DNA from: Desulfuromonadales bacterium
GTDB lineage: Bacteria > Desulfobacterota > Desulfuromonadia > Desulfuromonadales > BM103
Assembly (NCBI GenBank): GCA_023701265.1
Contig: JAMPXI010000005.1
Location: 1 to 47,670, forward strand
Length of the DNA stretch: 47,670 bases
Direction of reading: 5' to 3'
The position numbers were made by a program, and so were the translations under genes. Shown here piece after piece: positions 10,723-21,762 of the stretch. The notes under the pieces are model-generated. The model was not told the origin of the DNA. It made no database searches and saw nothing but the letters and a program-made list of their open reading frames with translations. Numbering within the stretch: position 1 is the stretch's first letter; each line of letters begins with the position of its first letter.

Positions 10723-12828
10723 ATGGCAAACCTGGAGCGCGGCGTCACCCTCCGCATCCGCCTGCTGGGGCTGGCCTTCATCGTAGCCTTTGCCCTGGTC
10801 GGCTGGCGGGCCTTCAGCCTCCAGGTTCTGCAGGAACGCGATTGGGTCGAGCGCGCGGAGCGTCAACATCAGAAAAGCATTCCGCTGATCCCTCAGCGGG
10901 GGACGATTTTCGACCGGACCGGTGAAGCGCTGGCCCTCAGCATGGAGGTCGACTCGATCTATGCCGAGCCGCGCAAGCTTGAAAACCGCGACCACGCTGC
11001 ACGCCTGCTGGCGCCGGTCCTCGACTTGCCGCTGGCCACGGTGCGCGCCAAGCTGAACGGCGAAAAAGGGTTCGTCTGGCTCAAGCGGCAGGTCCCGCCG
11101 GCGCTGAGCCAGCGGGTCCGCAATCTCAAACTGGATGCCGTCGGCACCATCAAGGAACATCAGCGGTTTTATCCGAATTCGACGATCGGGGCGCAGGTGA
11201 TCGGCTTTACCGGGCTCGACCCCAAGGGTCTGGCGGGGATCGAGGCGGTCTACGACAAGAAGCTGTTGGGCCGTGGCGGTTATCTGGTCATGGAGCGCGA
11301 CGCGCTCGGCCGCGGCATCGGTTCTGGCGCGCCGGTGGTTGAAGGGGCGACGCGCGGGCACGACCTGCACTTGACCATCGACGAAAATCTGCAATATATC
11401 GCCGAGCGGGAACTGGCCGCGGGGGTCAAGGAGTTCAACGCGAGGGCCGGGGCGGTGATCGTCCTCGAGCCGGACAGTGGCCGGATCCTGGCCATGGCCA
11501 ACCAACCCGACTACAACCCGAACGCTTTTTCCCGCTACAAGCCCCAGGATTGGCGCAACCGGGCGATCAGCGATACCTTCGAGCCGGGTTCGACCATGAA
11601 GGTGTTCGTGATGGCCTCGGCGCTCAATGAGGGCGTGGTTACGCCAAATCAGCTGATCCACTGCGAGAATGGTTCCTGGCGGATCGGCGGACGAACTATT
11701 CATGACAGTCATCCGCATGGCATCCTGACCGCCGAGGAAGTTCTCAAGGTCAGTTCCAATATCGGTTCGGCCAAGATCGGCAAGATGCTGGAGCGCAAAC
11801 GGCTGCACAGCTATCTGCGCGATTTCGGCTTCGGCATGAAAAGCGGGCTGGACCTTCCCGGCGAGGAAAACGGCATTCTGCGCGATCCGAGTCGCTGGTT
11901 CGAGATCGACCTGGCCACCATTTCCTTCGGCCAGGGGGTGAGTATCACGCCGCTGCAGCTGGCGACGGCGACTGGTGCAATCGCCAACGGCGGCTACCTG
12001 ATGGAGCCCTATCTGGTCGAGAAGGTGACCGACAGCGAAGGACAGGTGATCGAAGAGCGGCAGCCGAAGGTCGTGCGGCAGGTGGTGAAGCCCGAGGTGG
12101 CTGCCCGGGTGGCGCGGATGATGGAAACCGTGACCGCCGAGGATGGCGGGACGGGGACCAAGGCGCGGGTTCCCGGCTACCGCGTTGCCGGCAAGACCGG
12201 TACCGCCCAGAAGGTCGATCCGGTCACCGGCGGCTACTCTGCGGACAAGCGCATTGCCTCGTTCGTCGGTTTTGTCCCGGCCGAAAATCCACGCATGGTG
12301 GTCGTGGTCATGATCGACGAGCCGCGCGGGCAAGTTTACGGCGGACTGGTGGCCGCGCCGGTCTTCGCGCGCATATCGACACAGGCGCTGCAGTATCTGA
12401 AGGTTGCGCCGACCGAGCCGCTTTCCCCCGGCGAGAGGCTGCCGTCGATGGAAGAAATCCTCGCCCAGGCCAAGAAAGAGCAGGAGGTTGCCGCAAAGGA
12501 TGCCAAGAAGGCTGCGGAGGCCGAATCGGCGGATGCGCCGGCCGAGCGGCCGCATCCCGATAAAATTGAAGATGTGATTGCAACGAGCAGCGATGCGCCT
12601 GTCGTCCCGATGGGCCCGCAGATGCCGGATTTCAAGGGGATGAGCTACCGTCAGGTGATAGAAATCATGCAGTCCCGTGGGATCAATATAAGTCTGCGCG
12701 GCCATGGCCGGGTCATCGACCAATACCCCGCCCCGGGGGCGCCAATCCCCTACGGTGCGTCGGTCTGGGTACGCCTCGCCCCGCCCGGACAGATCGAGAC
12801 CGCCAGTATCAGCGAGTCGAAACAATGA
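10723..12828 (+). CDS. ftsI: Penicillin-binding protein / FtsI with C-terminal PASTA-like domain
   Basis: 701 aa; STMKVF, SSN, KTGTAQK transpeptidase motifs; C-terminal MPDFKGMSYRQVIEIMQSRGINISLRGHGRVIDQYPAPGAPIPYGASVWVRL resembles PASTA. Confidence 0.95.
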   Translation: MANLERGVTLRIRLLGLAFIVAFALVGWRAFSLQVLQERDWVERAERQHQKSIPLIPQRGTIFDRTGEALALSMEVDSIYAEPRKLENRDHAARLLAPVLDLPLATVRAKLNGEKGFVWLKRQVPPALSQRVRNLKLDAVGTIKEHQRFYPNSTIGAQVIGFTGLDPKGLAGIEAVYDKKLLGRGGYLVMERDALGRGIGSGAPVVEGATRGHDLHLTIDENLQYIAERELAAGVKEFNARAGAVIVLEPDSGRILAMANQPDYNPNAFSRYKPQDWRNRAISDTFEPGSTMKVFVMASALNEGVVTPNQLIHCENGSWRIGGRTIHDSHPHGILTAEEVLKVSSNIGSAKIGKMLERKRLHSYLRDFGFGMKSGLDLPGEENGILRDPSRWFEIDLATISFGQGVSITPLQLATATGAIANGGYLMEPYLVEKVTDSEGQVIEERQPKVVRQVVKPEVAARVARMMETVTAEDGGTGTKARVPGYRVAGKTGTAQKVDPVTGGYSADKRIASFVGFVPAENPRMVVVVMIDEPRGQVYGGLVAAPVFARISTQALQYLKVAPTEPLSPGERLPSMEEILAQAKKEQEVAAKDAKKAAEAESADAPAERPHPDKIEDVIATSSDAPVVPMGPQMPDFKGMSYRQVIEIMQSRGINISLRGHGRVIDQYPAPGAPIPYGASVWVRLAPPGQIETASISESKQ

Positions 12829-14339
12829 GCGTGCATCTCGTCGAACTGCTCCAGCATGTACCGGTCCTTCGACAGCTCGGTCCGCTCGACGTCGATGTCA
12901 CCGGATTGCGCTATGACTCCCGCCGGGTACAGCCTGGCGAGGCCTTTTTTGCCTGGCGCGGCCAGGCGCAGGACGGTCACCGTTTCCTTGACGATGCCGT
13001 CGCGCGCGGGGCCGCGGTGCTGGTGGTCGAGGAACTGCCGGAGAAAAAGTTCGACGCAACGGTTATCCAGGTGGACAACTCGCGGCGCGCCATGGCGGCC
13101 ATGGCACAAATCTTCTACGGGGATCCGACCCGGGAGATGGCGGTGATCGGTGTGACCGGCACCAACGGCAAGACCACCACGACCTATCTGCTCGAAGCGA
13201 TCCTGGCCGAGGCCGGCCGTGCGCCGGCGGTGGTCGGCACGGTCAACTATCGTTTCGGTCAATTCAGCCAGGCCGCGCCGCACACCACGCCCGAAGCGCT
13301 TGAACTCCTCGAGCAGGTCGCGCGATTCCGCGCGGCCGGAGCCCGTTCCCTGGTCATGGAAGTCTCCTCGCATGCCCTCGACCAGTATCGTGCCGATGGG
13401 ATCCGTTTCCAGGTGGGGGTGTTCACCAACCTGACCCCGGAACACCTCGACTATCATGGTGACATGGACAACTACTTTGCCAGCAAGCTGCGTCTCTTCA
13501 ATGAGTTGCTGCCGTTGAACGGCGGCCGGGCGGTCGTCAATATCGATGACGCTTGCGGAGCCCGCCTGGCGGCAATGCTGCCGGACGCGCTGACCTGCGG
13601 ACGTGCTTCGCAGGCCATGGTCCGTCCCGAACAACTGGCGGTCACGCTGGATGGCATTCATGGCCGGATCGCCACACCAATCGGGCCGGTCAACCTGGAC
13701 AGCCCGCTGTTGGGCGAGTTCAACGTCGAGAACCTGCTCGGTGCCATCGGCGGCGCGGTCGCTCTCGATCTGCCGACGCCGGCCATCGAACGCGGGCTGG
13801 CCCGGGCCGCGGCCGTGCCGGGACGTCTGGAACGGGTCGACAATCAACGCGGGGCGGTGGCACTGGTCGATTATGCGCATACCGGTGACGCGCTTGACCG
13901 GGTCCTGCAGGCGCTGCAGGCGCTCAATCCCGCGCGGATCATTACCGTGTTCGGCTGCGGCGGCGACCGTGATCCGCGCAAGCGCCCGGTTATGGGCGAG
14001 GTGACGGCGCGTCGCTCCGACGTCGCGGTGGTGACCTCAGACAATCCCCGTACCGAGGATCCGCTGCAGATCATCGCCCAGATCCGCGGCGGGGTTGCCG
14101 CGGTCCATGTACGGGAATGGACGCGGGAGGAAGCGGCGGCCAGCTGCGGCCGCGGTTACGTGGTGATCCCCGACCGGCGCGAAGCGATCCGCTTTGCCGT
14201 GAGTCTGCTGCGCAAGGACGATATCCTGCTGGTGGCCGGCAAGGGTCACGAGGATTACCAGATTCTTGGCACCACGCGCATCCACTTTGATGATCGCGAG
14301 GAGTTGCGCAATGCTTTCGCGGCAGGGGGCGACGCATGA
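12825..14339 (+). CDS. murE: UDP-MurNAc-L-Ala-D-Glu ligase MurE
   Basis: GVTGTNGKTTTTYLLEAIL; SDNPRTEDP motif. Confidence 0.97.
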   Translation: MSVHLVELLQHVPVLRQLGPLDVDVTGLRYDSRRVQPGEAFFAWRGQAQDGHRFLDDAVARGAAVLVVEELPEKKFDATVIQVDNSRRAMAAMAQIFYGDPTREMAVIGVTGTNGKTTTTYLLEAILAEAGRAPAVVGTVNYRFGQFSQAAPHTTPEALELLEQVARFRAAGARSLVMEVSSHALDQYRADGIRFQVGVFTNLTPEHLDYHGDMDNYFASKLRLFNELLPLNGGRAVVNIDDACGARLAAMLPDALTCGRASQAMVRPEQLAVTLDGIHGRIATPIGPVNLDSPLLGEFNVENLLGAIGGAVALDLPTPAIERGLARAAAVPGRLERVDNQRGAVALVDYAHTGDALDRVLQALQALNPARIITVFGCGGDRDPRKRPVMGEVTARRSDVAVVTSDNPRTEDPLQIIAQIRGGVAAVHVREWTREEAAASCGRGYVVIPDRREAIRFAVSLLRKDDILLVAGKGHEDYQILGTTRIHFDDREELRNAFAAGGDA

Positions 14340-15724
14340 TCAGCTTTGACGTGCGCACCGTGGCGGCCGTGACCGGTGGCCAGATTCTGTATAACGGCGT
14401 CGATGTTGCCATTCACGGATTCTCTACCGACAGCCGGACGCTGCAGGCGGGCGACCTGTTCATCCCGCTGCGCGGCGAACGCTTCGATGGCCACGATTAC
14501 CTGGCGCAGGCCGTACGTCACGGTGCAGCGGCCAGCCTCAGCGAAGAGGTGGTGGTCGGCCTGAACATCCCGGTGGTGCAGGTGCGCGACACCCTGCAGG
14601 CCCTCGGTGATCTGGCCCAGGCCGTGCGCCAGCGCTTTGCCGGCCCGGTGGTCGGCATTACCGGGACCTCCGGCAAGACCACGACCAAGGAGATGCTGGC
14701 GGCGATTTTCGCACGAACCGGTCCGGGGCTGAAGTCGGCCGGGAATTTCAACAACCTGGTCGGGGTCCCGCTGACCCTCTTCGGCTTCCAGCCGGAACAT
14801 CAATGGGCGGTCATCGAAATGGGAATGAGCGCTCGCGGCGAAATTGCCCGGCTGGCGCAGATTGCCGCCCCCAAGATCGGCATTATCACCAATGTTGGAG
14901 CCGGTCACCTCCAGCAACTTGGCGGGATTTCCGGCGTGGCGCGGGCCAAGGGGGAACTGTTCATCCATCTGCCGGCCGGCGGCACTGCCGTCATCAATGC
15001 CGACGATCCGCAGATCTGCCAGCTGCCGCTGGCCAATGGCGTCCGTCGTCTGCTGTTCGGCATGGACCCCGAGGCGCAGGTGCGGGCGGCGGATATCGTC
15101 GTGACCGAGGGGGTGGTCGGCTTCACCCTGCACCTGCCCGATGCCCAGGTTCCCGTGCAGTTGCCCCTGCCGGGACGGCACAATGTCCAGAATGCACTGG
15201 CCGCGGCGGCCGCGGCCTGGGTGCTCGAGGTGCCGCCCGCCACCATCGCTGCGGGGCTGGCCGAGTTCAAACCGTGCCCGGGCAGAATGGAACTGGTCGA
15301 ATGCCCCGGCGATCTGCTGATCCTCGAAGACAGTTACAATGCCAACCCGCTGTCGATGAGGGCGGCCCTGGATGCCCTGTACGATCTCGGCCGTCCGGGG
15401 CGGAGGATCGCGGTGCTCGGCGACATGCTCGAACTCGGCCAGGCGGCACACGACCTGCACCATGAGCTCGGCATGCTGGTTGCCGAACGGGCCGACTGGC
15501 TGTTTACCCTCGGCGAACTGGCCAGGGAGATCGCCGTTGGTGCCGCCGAGCATGGTCTTCCCGGCGAACGGATTGTCTCTGCGGACACGGTCGAAGAACT
15601 GCTCGAACGGCTGCGCCCAATCCTGCAGCCGGGCGATCGTCTGTTGATCAAGGGCTCCCGCGGCATGCGCATGGAGCGGGTCAGCGCACGGCTGAGCGGG
15701 GCCGAACCGGCCCGGGCGCACTGA
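14336..15724 (+). CDS. murF: UDP-MurNAc-tripeptide-D-Ala-D-Ala ligase MurF
   Basis: GITGTSGKTTTKEMLAAI; follows murE with ATGA overlap. Confidence 0.97.
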   Translation: MISFDVRTVAAVTGGQILYNGVDVAIHGFSTDSRTLQAGDLFIPLRGERFDGHDYLAQAVRHGAAASLSEEVVVGLNIPVVQVRDTLQALGDLAQAVRQRFAGPVVGITGTSGKTTTKEMLAAIFARTGPGLKSAGNFNNLVGVPLTLFGFQPEHQWAVIEMGMSARGEIARLAQIAAPKIGIITNVGAGHLQQLGGISGVARAKGELFIHLPAGGTAVINADDPQICQLPLANGVRRLLFGMDPEAQVRAADIVVTEGVVGFTLHLPDAQVPVQLPLPGRHNVQNALAAAAAAWVLEVPPATIAAGLAEFKPCPGRMELVECPGDLLILEDSYNANPLSMRAALDALYDLGRPGRRIAVLGDMLELGQAAHDLHHELGMLVAERADWLFTLGELAREIAVGAAEHGLPGERIVSADTVEELLERLRPILQPGDRLLIKGSRGMRMERVSARLSGAEPARAH

Positions 15725-15736
15725 GGACGGACCGAT

Positions 15737-16813
15737 ATGCTCTATCATCTGCTCTACCCTTTACACACCAAGTTCTCGGTGCTGTACGTATTCAAGTACA
15801 TCACCTTCCGCACGATCTATGCGACCATCACCGCCCTGGTGATCAGCTTCCTGCTCGGGCCGTGGATGATCGGCAAGCTGCAGCAGCTGCAGATGGGGCA
15901 AAGCATCCGCAAGCTCGGCCCGGAGTCGCATTTCAAGAAGGAGGGGACGCCGACCATGGGCGGGGCGCTGATCCTGACCGCGATCGTGATCCCCACCCTG
16001 CTCTGGGCCGACCTCACCAACCTTTACGTCTGGCTGACCCTGTTGGTGATCGTCGGCTACGGGATCATCGGCTTCACCGACGATCTTCTCAAGGTCCGCA
16101 AGAAGAACAGCGATGGGCTGTCGGCGCGACAGAAAATGTTCTGGCAACTGCTGATCGCTTTCGGCGTCGGCCTGATCCTGTATAGTTATCCCGGTTTCCA
16201 AACCACCCTGACGGTGCCGTTCTTCAAGGCACTGCGTCCCGATCTTGGCTGGGTCTACGTGCCGTTTGCCATGCTGGTCATCGTCGGCGCGAGCAACGCC
16301 GTCAACCTGACCGACGGCCTCGACGGTCTGGCGATCGGCCCGGTGATCATCGCCGCCGGTACCTATCTGCTCTTTGCCTACCTGGCCGGACATGCCAACC
16401 TGGCCAACTATCTGCAGATCACCGGCATCCCCGGGGCTGGCGAGCTGGCGATCCTGTGCGGGGCGATGGTCGGCGCAGGACTCGGTTTTCTCTGGTTCAA
16501 CAGCTATCCTGCCCAGGTGTTCATGGGCGATGTCGGCAGCCTGGCGCTGGGCGGCGCGATCGGTACCATTGCCGTCATCACCAAGCAGGAAATTGTCCTG
16601 GTGATTGTCGGCGGCATCTTCGTCATGGAAGCGCTCTCGGTGATTGCCCAGGTCACCTCGTTCCGCCTCTACGGCAAGCGGATTTTCCGGATGGCGCCAA
16701 TCCATCATCATTTCGAGTTGAAGGGGTGGCCGGAGCCGAAAATCATCGTGCGCTTCTGGATCATCAGCATCATTCTCGCCCTGATCGGGCTGTCCACCCT
16801 GAAGCTGCGCTAG
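15737..16813 (+). CDS. mraY: Phospho-MurNAc-pentapeptide transferase MraY
   Basis: 358 aa polytopic; [38 protein letters not shown]. Confidence 0.98.
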   Translation: MLYHLLYPLHTKFSVLYVFKYITFRTIYATITALVISFLLGPWMIGKLQQLQMGQSIRKLGPESHFKKEGTPTMGGALILTAIVIPTLLWADLTNLYVWLTLLVIVGYGIIGFTDDLLKVRKKNSDGLSARQKMFWQLLIAFGVGLILYSYPGFQTTLTVPFFKALRPDLGWVYVPFAMLVIVGASNAVNLTDGLDGLAIGPVIIAAGTYLLFAYLAGHANLANYLQITGIPGAGELAILCGAMVGAGLGFLWFNSYPAQVFMGDVGSLALGGAIGTIAVITKQEIVLVIVGGIFVMEALSVIAQVTSFRLYGKRIFRMAPIHHHFELKGWPEPKIIVRFWIISIILALIGLSTLKLR

Positions 16814-18184
16814 ATGATGACCGGCTATCAACATAAACGGGTGGTCGTGGTGGGGGCGGGACGGTCCGGGATCGGGCTGGCTCGCTACTTCATGGCCCGC
16901 GGCGCATCGGTCGTGCTCTCCGACCGCCGCCCGGCCGATGCGCTTGCGTCATTGGCCCCGCTGGCGGCGAACGGTATCCAACTCGACCTGGGGGGGCATA
17001 CCGAGGCGCTGTTCACCGCGGCCGACCTGATCGCCCTCAGCCCCGGCGTGCCGCCGGAGGTGCCCGTCATTGCCAAGGCTTTCGCCAAGGGGGTGCCGGT
17101 GCTGGGTGAGATCGAAATCGCCTGGCGCGAGTTGCCGCAGCCGCTGGCGGCGATTGCCGGTACCAACGGCAAATCGACGGTCACCACGGTCATGGGCGAG
17201 GCTTTCCGGGCATGGGGGAAGCAGACCTTTGTCGGCGGCAATCTCGGTACCCCGCTGATCGAGGCGGTCGGCGGAACGTGGGATTGGCTGGTGGTCGAAC
17301 TGTCATCGTTCCAGCTCGAAACCATCAAGCAGTTTCGGCCGCACTGGGCGGTGCTGCTAAATATCACCGAGGACCATCTCGACCGCTATCCCGACATGGC
17401 CAGCTACCAGGCCGCCAAGGCCCGGGTCTTCGAAAACCAGACGGCCGACGACTGGGCGGTGCTCAATGCCGATGATGCGCGGGTGCTCGCTGCTGCCCAG
17501 AGCACAGCGGCCCGCCGCATCCTGTTCAGTGGCAATCGCCTGTTGGATGAGGGGATGAGCCTGGGCGGCAACGAACTGATCTGGCGCTGGGCCGGACGGG
17601 AGGAGCGCTTTCCGGCAATGGAGCTGCAAATCCGTGGCCAGCACAATCTGGAGAACGTCCTGGCCGCCCTGATCCCACCGCTGGTCGAAGGGTGCCCGCC
17701 AGCGACCGCCTGGGCGGCGGCGACCGCTTTTCGCGGCCTGCCGCATCGCATGGAACTGGTGGCAACGGTCAAAGACGTGCGCTGGTATGACGATTCGAAG
17801 GGAACCAACGTCGGCAGCGTGGTCAAGAGCCTGGCCGGCCTGGAAGCCCCGGTGACCCTGATTGCCGGCGGCAAGGACAAGCACGGCGACCTGGAGCCTC
17901 TGGTTGAGCCGATCGCCGCCAAGGTCGACAACCTGGTCCTGATCGGCGAGGCAGCGGCGCGCATGGCCGCAGCCTTCAGTGGGCTGACCGCTATCCATCT
18001 TGCCGGCAGCATGGTCGAAGCGGTTGCGATCGCCGCTGAACTGACCCCGGCGGGAGGCACGGTACTGCTGTCGCCCGGCTGTTCGAGCTTCGACATGTTC
18101 AAAAGCTACGAGGAGCGCGGCCGGGTGTTCGCCGGGGCGGTGCGGGCTCTGACCGGAGCGGAGGAGGGGTGCCATGGAAGTTAG
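16814..18184 (+). CDS. murD: UDP-MurNAc-L-Ala:D-Glu ligase MurD
   Basis: AGTNGKSTVTTVMGEAF; LSPGCSSFDMFKSYEERG. Confidence 0.97.
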   Translation: MMTGYQHKRVVVVGAGRSGIGLARYFMARGASVVLSDRRPADALASLAPLAANGIQLDLGGHTEALFTAADLIALSPGVPPEVPVIAKAFAKGVPVLGEIEIAWRELPQPLAAIAGTNGKSTVTTVMGEAFRAWGKQTFVGGNLGTPLIEAVGGTWDWLVVELSSFQLETIKQFRPHWAVLLNITEDHLDRYPDMASYQAAKARVFENQTADDWAVLNADDARVLAAAQSTAARRILFSGNRLLDEGMSLGGNELIWRWAGREERFPAMELQIRGQHNLENVLAALIPPLVEGCPPATAWAAATAFRGLPHRMELVATVKDVRWYDDSKGTNVGSVVKSLAGLEAPVTLIAGGKDKHGDLEPLVEPIAAKVDNLVLIGEAAARMAAAFSGLTAIHLAGSMVEAVAIAAELTPAGGTVLLSPGCSSFDMFKSYEERGRVFAGAVRALTGAEEGCHGS

Positions 18185-19280
18185 GCAGGGGGCCGATCAC
18201 ACGCTGCTGCTGCTGGCCGTGGTGCTGACCTGCCTCGGTGTGGTCATGGTCTTCTCCTCGTCGTCGATCATGGCGGTGCGCGAGCACGGCGACAGCCTCT
18301 ACTTCCTCAAGCGGCAAGGTTTGTATGCCTTGATCGGCTTCACGCTGATGGCCGGGCTGATGCACTTCAACTATCTGTATCTGCGCAAGCTGGCGGTGCC
18401 GATCCTCTTTGCCTGCCTGCTCCTGCTGGTACTGGTGCTGATACCAGGCATCGGTGCCAAGGTCGGCGGCGCCAAACGCTGGATCCGGCTCGCCGGCTTT
18501 TCCGTGCAACCCGCGGAATTTGCCAAGCTCGGGCTGATCGTCTTCATGGCCCACTCCCTGGCGCGCAAGCAGGATAAGATGAAGAGCTTCAAGCTCGGCT
18601 TCCTCCCCTATATGGTCGTGCTCTCCATCCTCCTGCTGCTGATGCTGCTGCAGCCCGATCTGGGGAGCGCCCTGACCCTCTGCGTGGTGGCGATGGCCAT
18701 GATGTTCGTCGCCGGTACCCGCCCGATCTATATCGCCGGTCTGGGGATCCTGGCCCTGCCGTTCCTCTACTTCATGGTGATGAACGTCGACTATCGCCGT
18801 CGCCGAATCCTGGCGTTTCTCAACCCGTGGGAGGACCCGAGCAATACCGGCTTCCAGATCATCCAGAGCTGGATCGCCTTCGGTTCGGGTGGGACGCTGG
18901 GCAACGGCCTCGGCGAAAGCAAGCAGAAGCTCTTTTACCTCCCCGAGGCCCATACCGATTTTATCTTTTCGGTGATCGGTGAGGAACTCGGCTTTGCCGG
19001 GGTGATCGTCATTGCCGCCATGTTCCTGCTCCTGGTGCTGCGGGGCTTCAAGGCGGCCACCAGCGCCCCCGACAACTTCGGCAGCTACCTGGCCTTCGGC
19101 ATGACCCTGCTGATTGGCATTGAGGCTTTCGTCAACATGGCGGTGGTCATGGGCCTGGTGCCGACCAAGGGGCTGGCGCTCCCCTTCCTCTCCTACGGAG
19201 GGTCGAGCCTGATGGCCACCCTGATGGCCGTCGGCATCATTCTCAACGTCTCCAGCAAGAACCCGGGAGAAGTGCGATGA
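18174..19280 (+). CDS. ftsW: Peptidoglycan glycosyltransferase FtsW
   Basis: SEDS family, 368 aa polytopic; overlaps murD by 11 bp. Confidence 0.96.
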   Translation: MEVRQGADHTLLLLAVVLTCLGVVMVFSSSSIMAVREHGDSLYFLKRQGLYALIGFTLMAGLMHFNYLYLRKLAVPILFACLLLLVLVLIPGIGAKVGGAKRWIRLAGFSVQPAEFAKLGLIVFMAHSLARKQDKMKSFKLGFLPYMVVLSILLLLMLLQPDLGSALTLCVVAMAMMFVAGTRPIYIAGLGILALPFLYFMVMNVDYRRRRILAFLNPWEDPSNTGFQIIQSWIAFGSGGTLGNGLGESKQKLFYLPEAHTDFIFSVIGEELGFAGVIVIAAMFLLLVLRGFKAATSAPDNFGSYLAFGMTLLIGIEAFVNMAVVMGLVPTKGLALPFLSYGGSSLMATLMAVGIILNVSSKNPGEVR

Positions 19281-20353
19281 GGATGCTGCTGGCCGGCGGG
19301 GGAACCGGCGGACACCTCTTCCCGGCCGTAGCGCTGGCCGAGCAGCTGCGCAGCGAGGAGCCGATTGCCGAAGTCCTCTTTGTGGGGACCGAACGCGGAC
19401 TGGAATATCGTCTGCTCCCCGAACTCGGCTGGCCGCTGCGCACCATCCCGATGAGCGGCTGGGTCGGGTTAAGCCTCGGCGCTCGGCTCAGGGCTCTGGG
19501 CGGGCTGGTGAAAAGTCTGGTACAGTCACGCAAGATCATCAGGGAATTCCGCCCCGACGTGGTCGTCGGCGTAGGGGGCTACGCGTCGGTGCCGGTGTTG
19601 TTGGCGGCGAAGTTCGTCGGAGTGCCGTACCTGATCCATGAGCAGAACGCCTGGCCGGGGCTGGCCAACCGACTGCTCGGCCGTTGGGCCAGGCGCATCT
19701 GCCTGTCGTTCCCCGAGGCGCGCAGAGAGTTCCGGCATGTGCCCACCGTGCTGACCGGCAACCCGGTGCGGGCGGCAATGGAAAATTGTCCGCCGCTGCC
19801 GGATGGGCCGCCATTGCTGCTGGTATTCGGCGGCAGTCACGGTGCCCGGGCGATCAACCGGGCTATCGTCGCGGCCCTGCCGCAGTTGGAGCGCTGGCGC
19901 GGCCGGCTGCGCATCGTGCATCAGACCGGCACCAACGAGGCCGATACCGTGCGCGAGGGATACCGGGCGGCCGGCTGGGCGGAGGTCGAAGTTGAACCGT
20001 TCATCACCGACATGGCGGCAGTCTATGCCCGCAGCACGCTGGTGGTGTGTCGCGCCGGGGCGACCACTCTGGCGGAGTTGACCGCCTGCGGCCGACCGGC
20101 GGTGCTGATCCCGTACCCGTTTGCCGCCAACAATCACCAGGCGGCAAACGCCGCGGCGCTGGCCTCCAAGGGGGCAGCCATCATGATCGAGGAGCGCGAC
20201 CTGAGAGCCGAGGAGCTTGGCACCCTGATCGACGGCCTGCTCAATGACCGGGGCCGCCTCGAGAGTATGAGCGCGACGGCGCGCAGTCTGGCGCAACGGC
20301 GAGCCGCCGCGCGGCTGCTCGCCGAATGCCGGGCCGTGGCCCAGGCGGCCTGA
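19277..20353 (+). CDS. murG: Undecaprenyl-PP-MurNAc-pentapeptide GlcNAc transferase MurG
   Basis: [46 protein letters not shown]. Confidence 0.98.
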   Translation: MRMLLAGGGTGGHLFPAVALAEQLRSEEPIAEVLFVGTERGLEYRLLPELGWPLRTIPMSGWVGLSLGARLRALGGLVKSLVQSRKIIREFRPDVVVGVGGYASVPVLLAAKFVGVPYLIHEQNAWPGLANRLLGRWARRICLSFPEARREFRHVPTVLTGNPVRAAMENCPPLPDGPPLLLVFGGSHGARAINRAIVAALPQLERWRGRLRIVHQTGTNEADTVREGYRAAGWAEVEVEPFITDMAAVYARSTLVVCRAGATTLAELTACGRPAVLIPYPFAANNHQAANAAALASKGAAIMIEERDLRAEELGTLIDGLLNDRGRLESMSATARSLAQRRAAARLLAECRAVAQAA

Positions 20354-20364
20354 GGAGAAGCTCC

Positions 20365-21762
20365 ATGTTTGGAAAGATCCGCAAAATTCACTTCATCGGC
20401 ATCGGCGGCATCGGCATGAGCGGCATCGCCGAGGTACTGCTAAATCTCGGTTACCAGGTGTCCGGCTCCGACCTGAAGGAGAGCGAGATCACCCGGCGCC
20501 TGATCGGTCTTGGTGGTACGATTATCTACGGCCATCGCAAGGAGAATCTCACCGAGGTCGACGTGGTGGTCACCTCGACGGCCGTCCGCGCCGACAACCC
20601 CGAAGTTCTCGAAGCGCACCGCCGGCTGGTCCCGGTCATCCCGCGCGCCGAGATGCTGGCCGAACTGATGCGCATGAAGTACGGGATCGCCATCGCCGGC
20701 ACTCACGGCAAGACCACCACCACCAGCATGGTGGCGACGATCCTGACTCATGGCGGCATCGATCCGACCGTGGTGATCGGCGGCCGGCTTGACCTGTTCG
20801 AGTCCAACGCCAAGCTTGGCCAGGGGAACTACCTGGTGGCCGAGGCCGACGAATCGGACGGTTCGTTCCTTAAATTGTCGCCGACTATCGCCGTGGTCAC
20901 CAATATCGATGCCGACCATCTCGACTACTACCGCGACCTCGATCAGATCCGCGATACCTTCATTGACTTCATCAACAAGGTGCCGTTCTACGGGCTGGCG
21001 GTGCTATGCCTCGACGATCCGAACATCCAGGCGCTCATCCCGCTGGTGCGCAAGCGCATGACCACCTACGGGATCAACAGCCAGGCGGACTTTTCCGCCT
21101 CGGCCATCGAACACACGGCAGACCGCACCAGCTTCGCCGTCCACTACCGCGGCCAGGAACTGGGGCGGCTCGGCTTCCGCATGCCGGGACGGCACAACGT
21201 CCTCAATGCCCTGGCGGCCGTGGCGGTGGGGATGGAACTCGATCTGCCGTTTGCGGCGATTGCCGATGGTTTCAAGGATTTCGGCGGGGTGGGGCGACGC
21301 TTCCAGATCAAGGGAGAAGTCGGCGACGTCATGGTTGTCGATGATTACGGCCATCATCCGGCCGAGGTCAAGGCGACCCTGGCGGCCGCCCGCGCCGGCT
21401 GGCAGAGACGGGTGGTCGCCATCTTCCAGCCGCACCGTTACACCCGGACCCAGGCTTTGTTCGACGAATTCGTCACGGCCTTTTACCAGGCCGATCACCT
21501 GGTGGTGATGGAGGTCTACGCGGCCGGCGAGGATCCGATCCCGGGAGTTTCGGCAGCCGATCTGGCCAAGGGGATCAGCGGCCACGGCCACCGCTCATGC
21601 GTCTATGCCGCCGACCGGCCGGCGGTGTTGGCGCACCTGCGCGAGACGGTGCAGCCGGGAGATATGGTGATCACCCTTGGCGCCGGCAATATCTGGCAGG
21701 TCGGTGAGGAATTCCTTGCCGGTCTGAAGGGGTCTGAAACCGGTGGACCAGGCGTTGCTTGA
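20365..21762 (+). CDS. murC: UDP-MurNAc-L-Ala ligase MurC
   Basis: [52 protein letters not shown] 20365. Confidence 0.98.
   Translation: MFGKIRKIHFIGIGGIGMSGIAEVLLNLGYQVSGSDLKESEITRRLIGLGGTIIYGHRKENLTEVDVVVTSTAVRADNPEVLEAHRRLVPVIPRAEMLAELMRMKYGIAIAGTHGKTTTTSMVATILTHGGIDPTVVIGGRLDLFESNAKLGQGNYLVAEADESDGSFLKLSPTIAVVTNIDADHLDYYRDLDQIRDTFIDFINKVPFYGLAVLCLDDPNIQALIPLVRKRMTTYGINSQADFSASAIEHTADRTSFAVHYRGQELGRLGFRMPGRHNVLNALAAVAVGMELDLPFAAIADGFKDFGGVGRRFQIKGEVGDVMVVDDYGHHPAEVKATLAAARAGWQRRVVAIFQPHRYTRTQALFDEFVTAFYQADHLVVMEVYAAGEDPIPGVSAADLAKGISGHGHRSCVYAADRPAVLAHLRETVQPGDMVITLGAGNIWQVGEEFLAGLKGSETGGPGVA

Noticed and set aside
10663-12825. 720-aa minus-strand ORF antisense to ftsI
   Set aside because: Shadow ORF of a high-GC coding region; no recognisable domain, and it crosses the ftsL-ftsI boundary.
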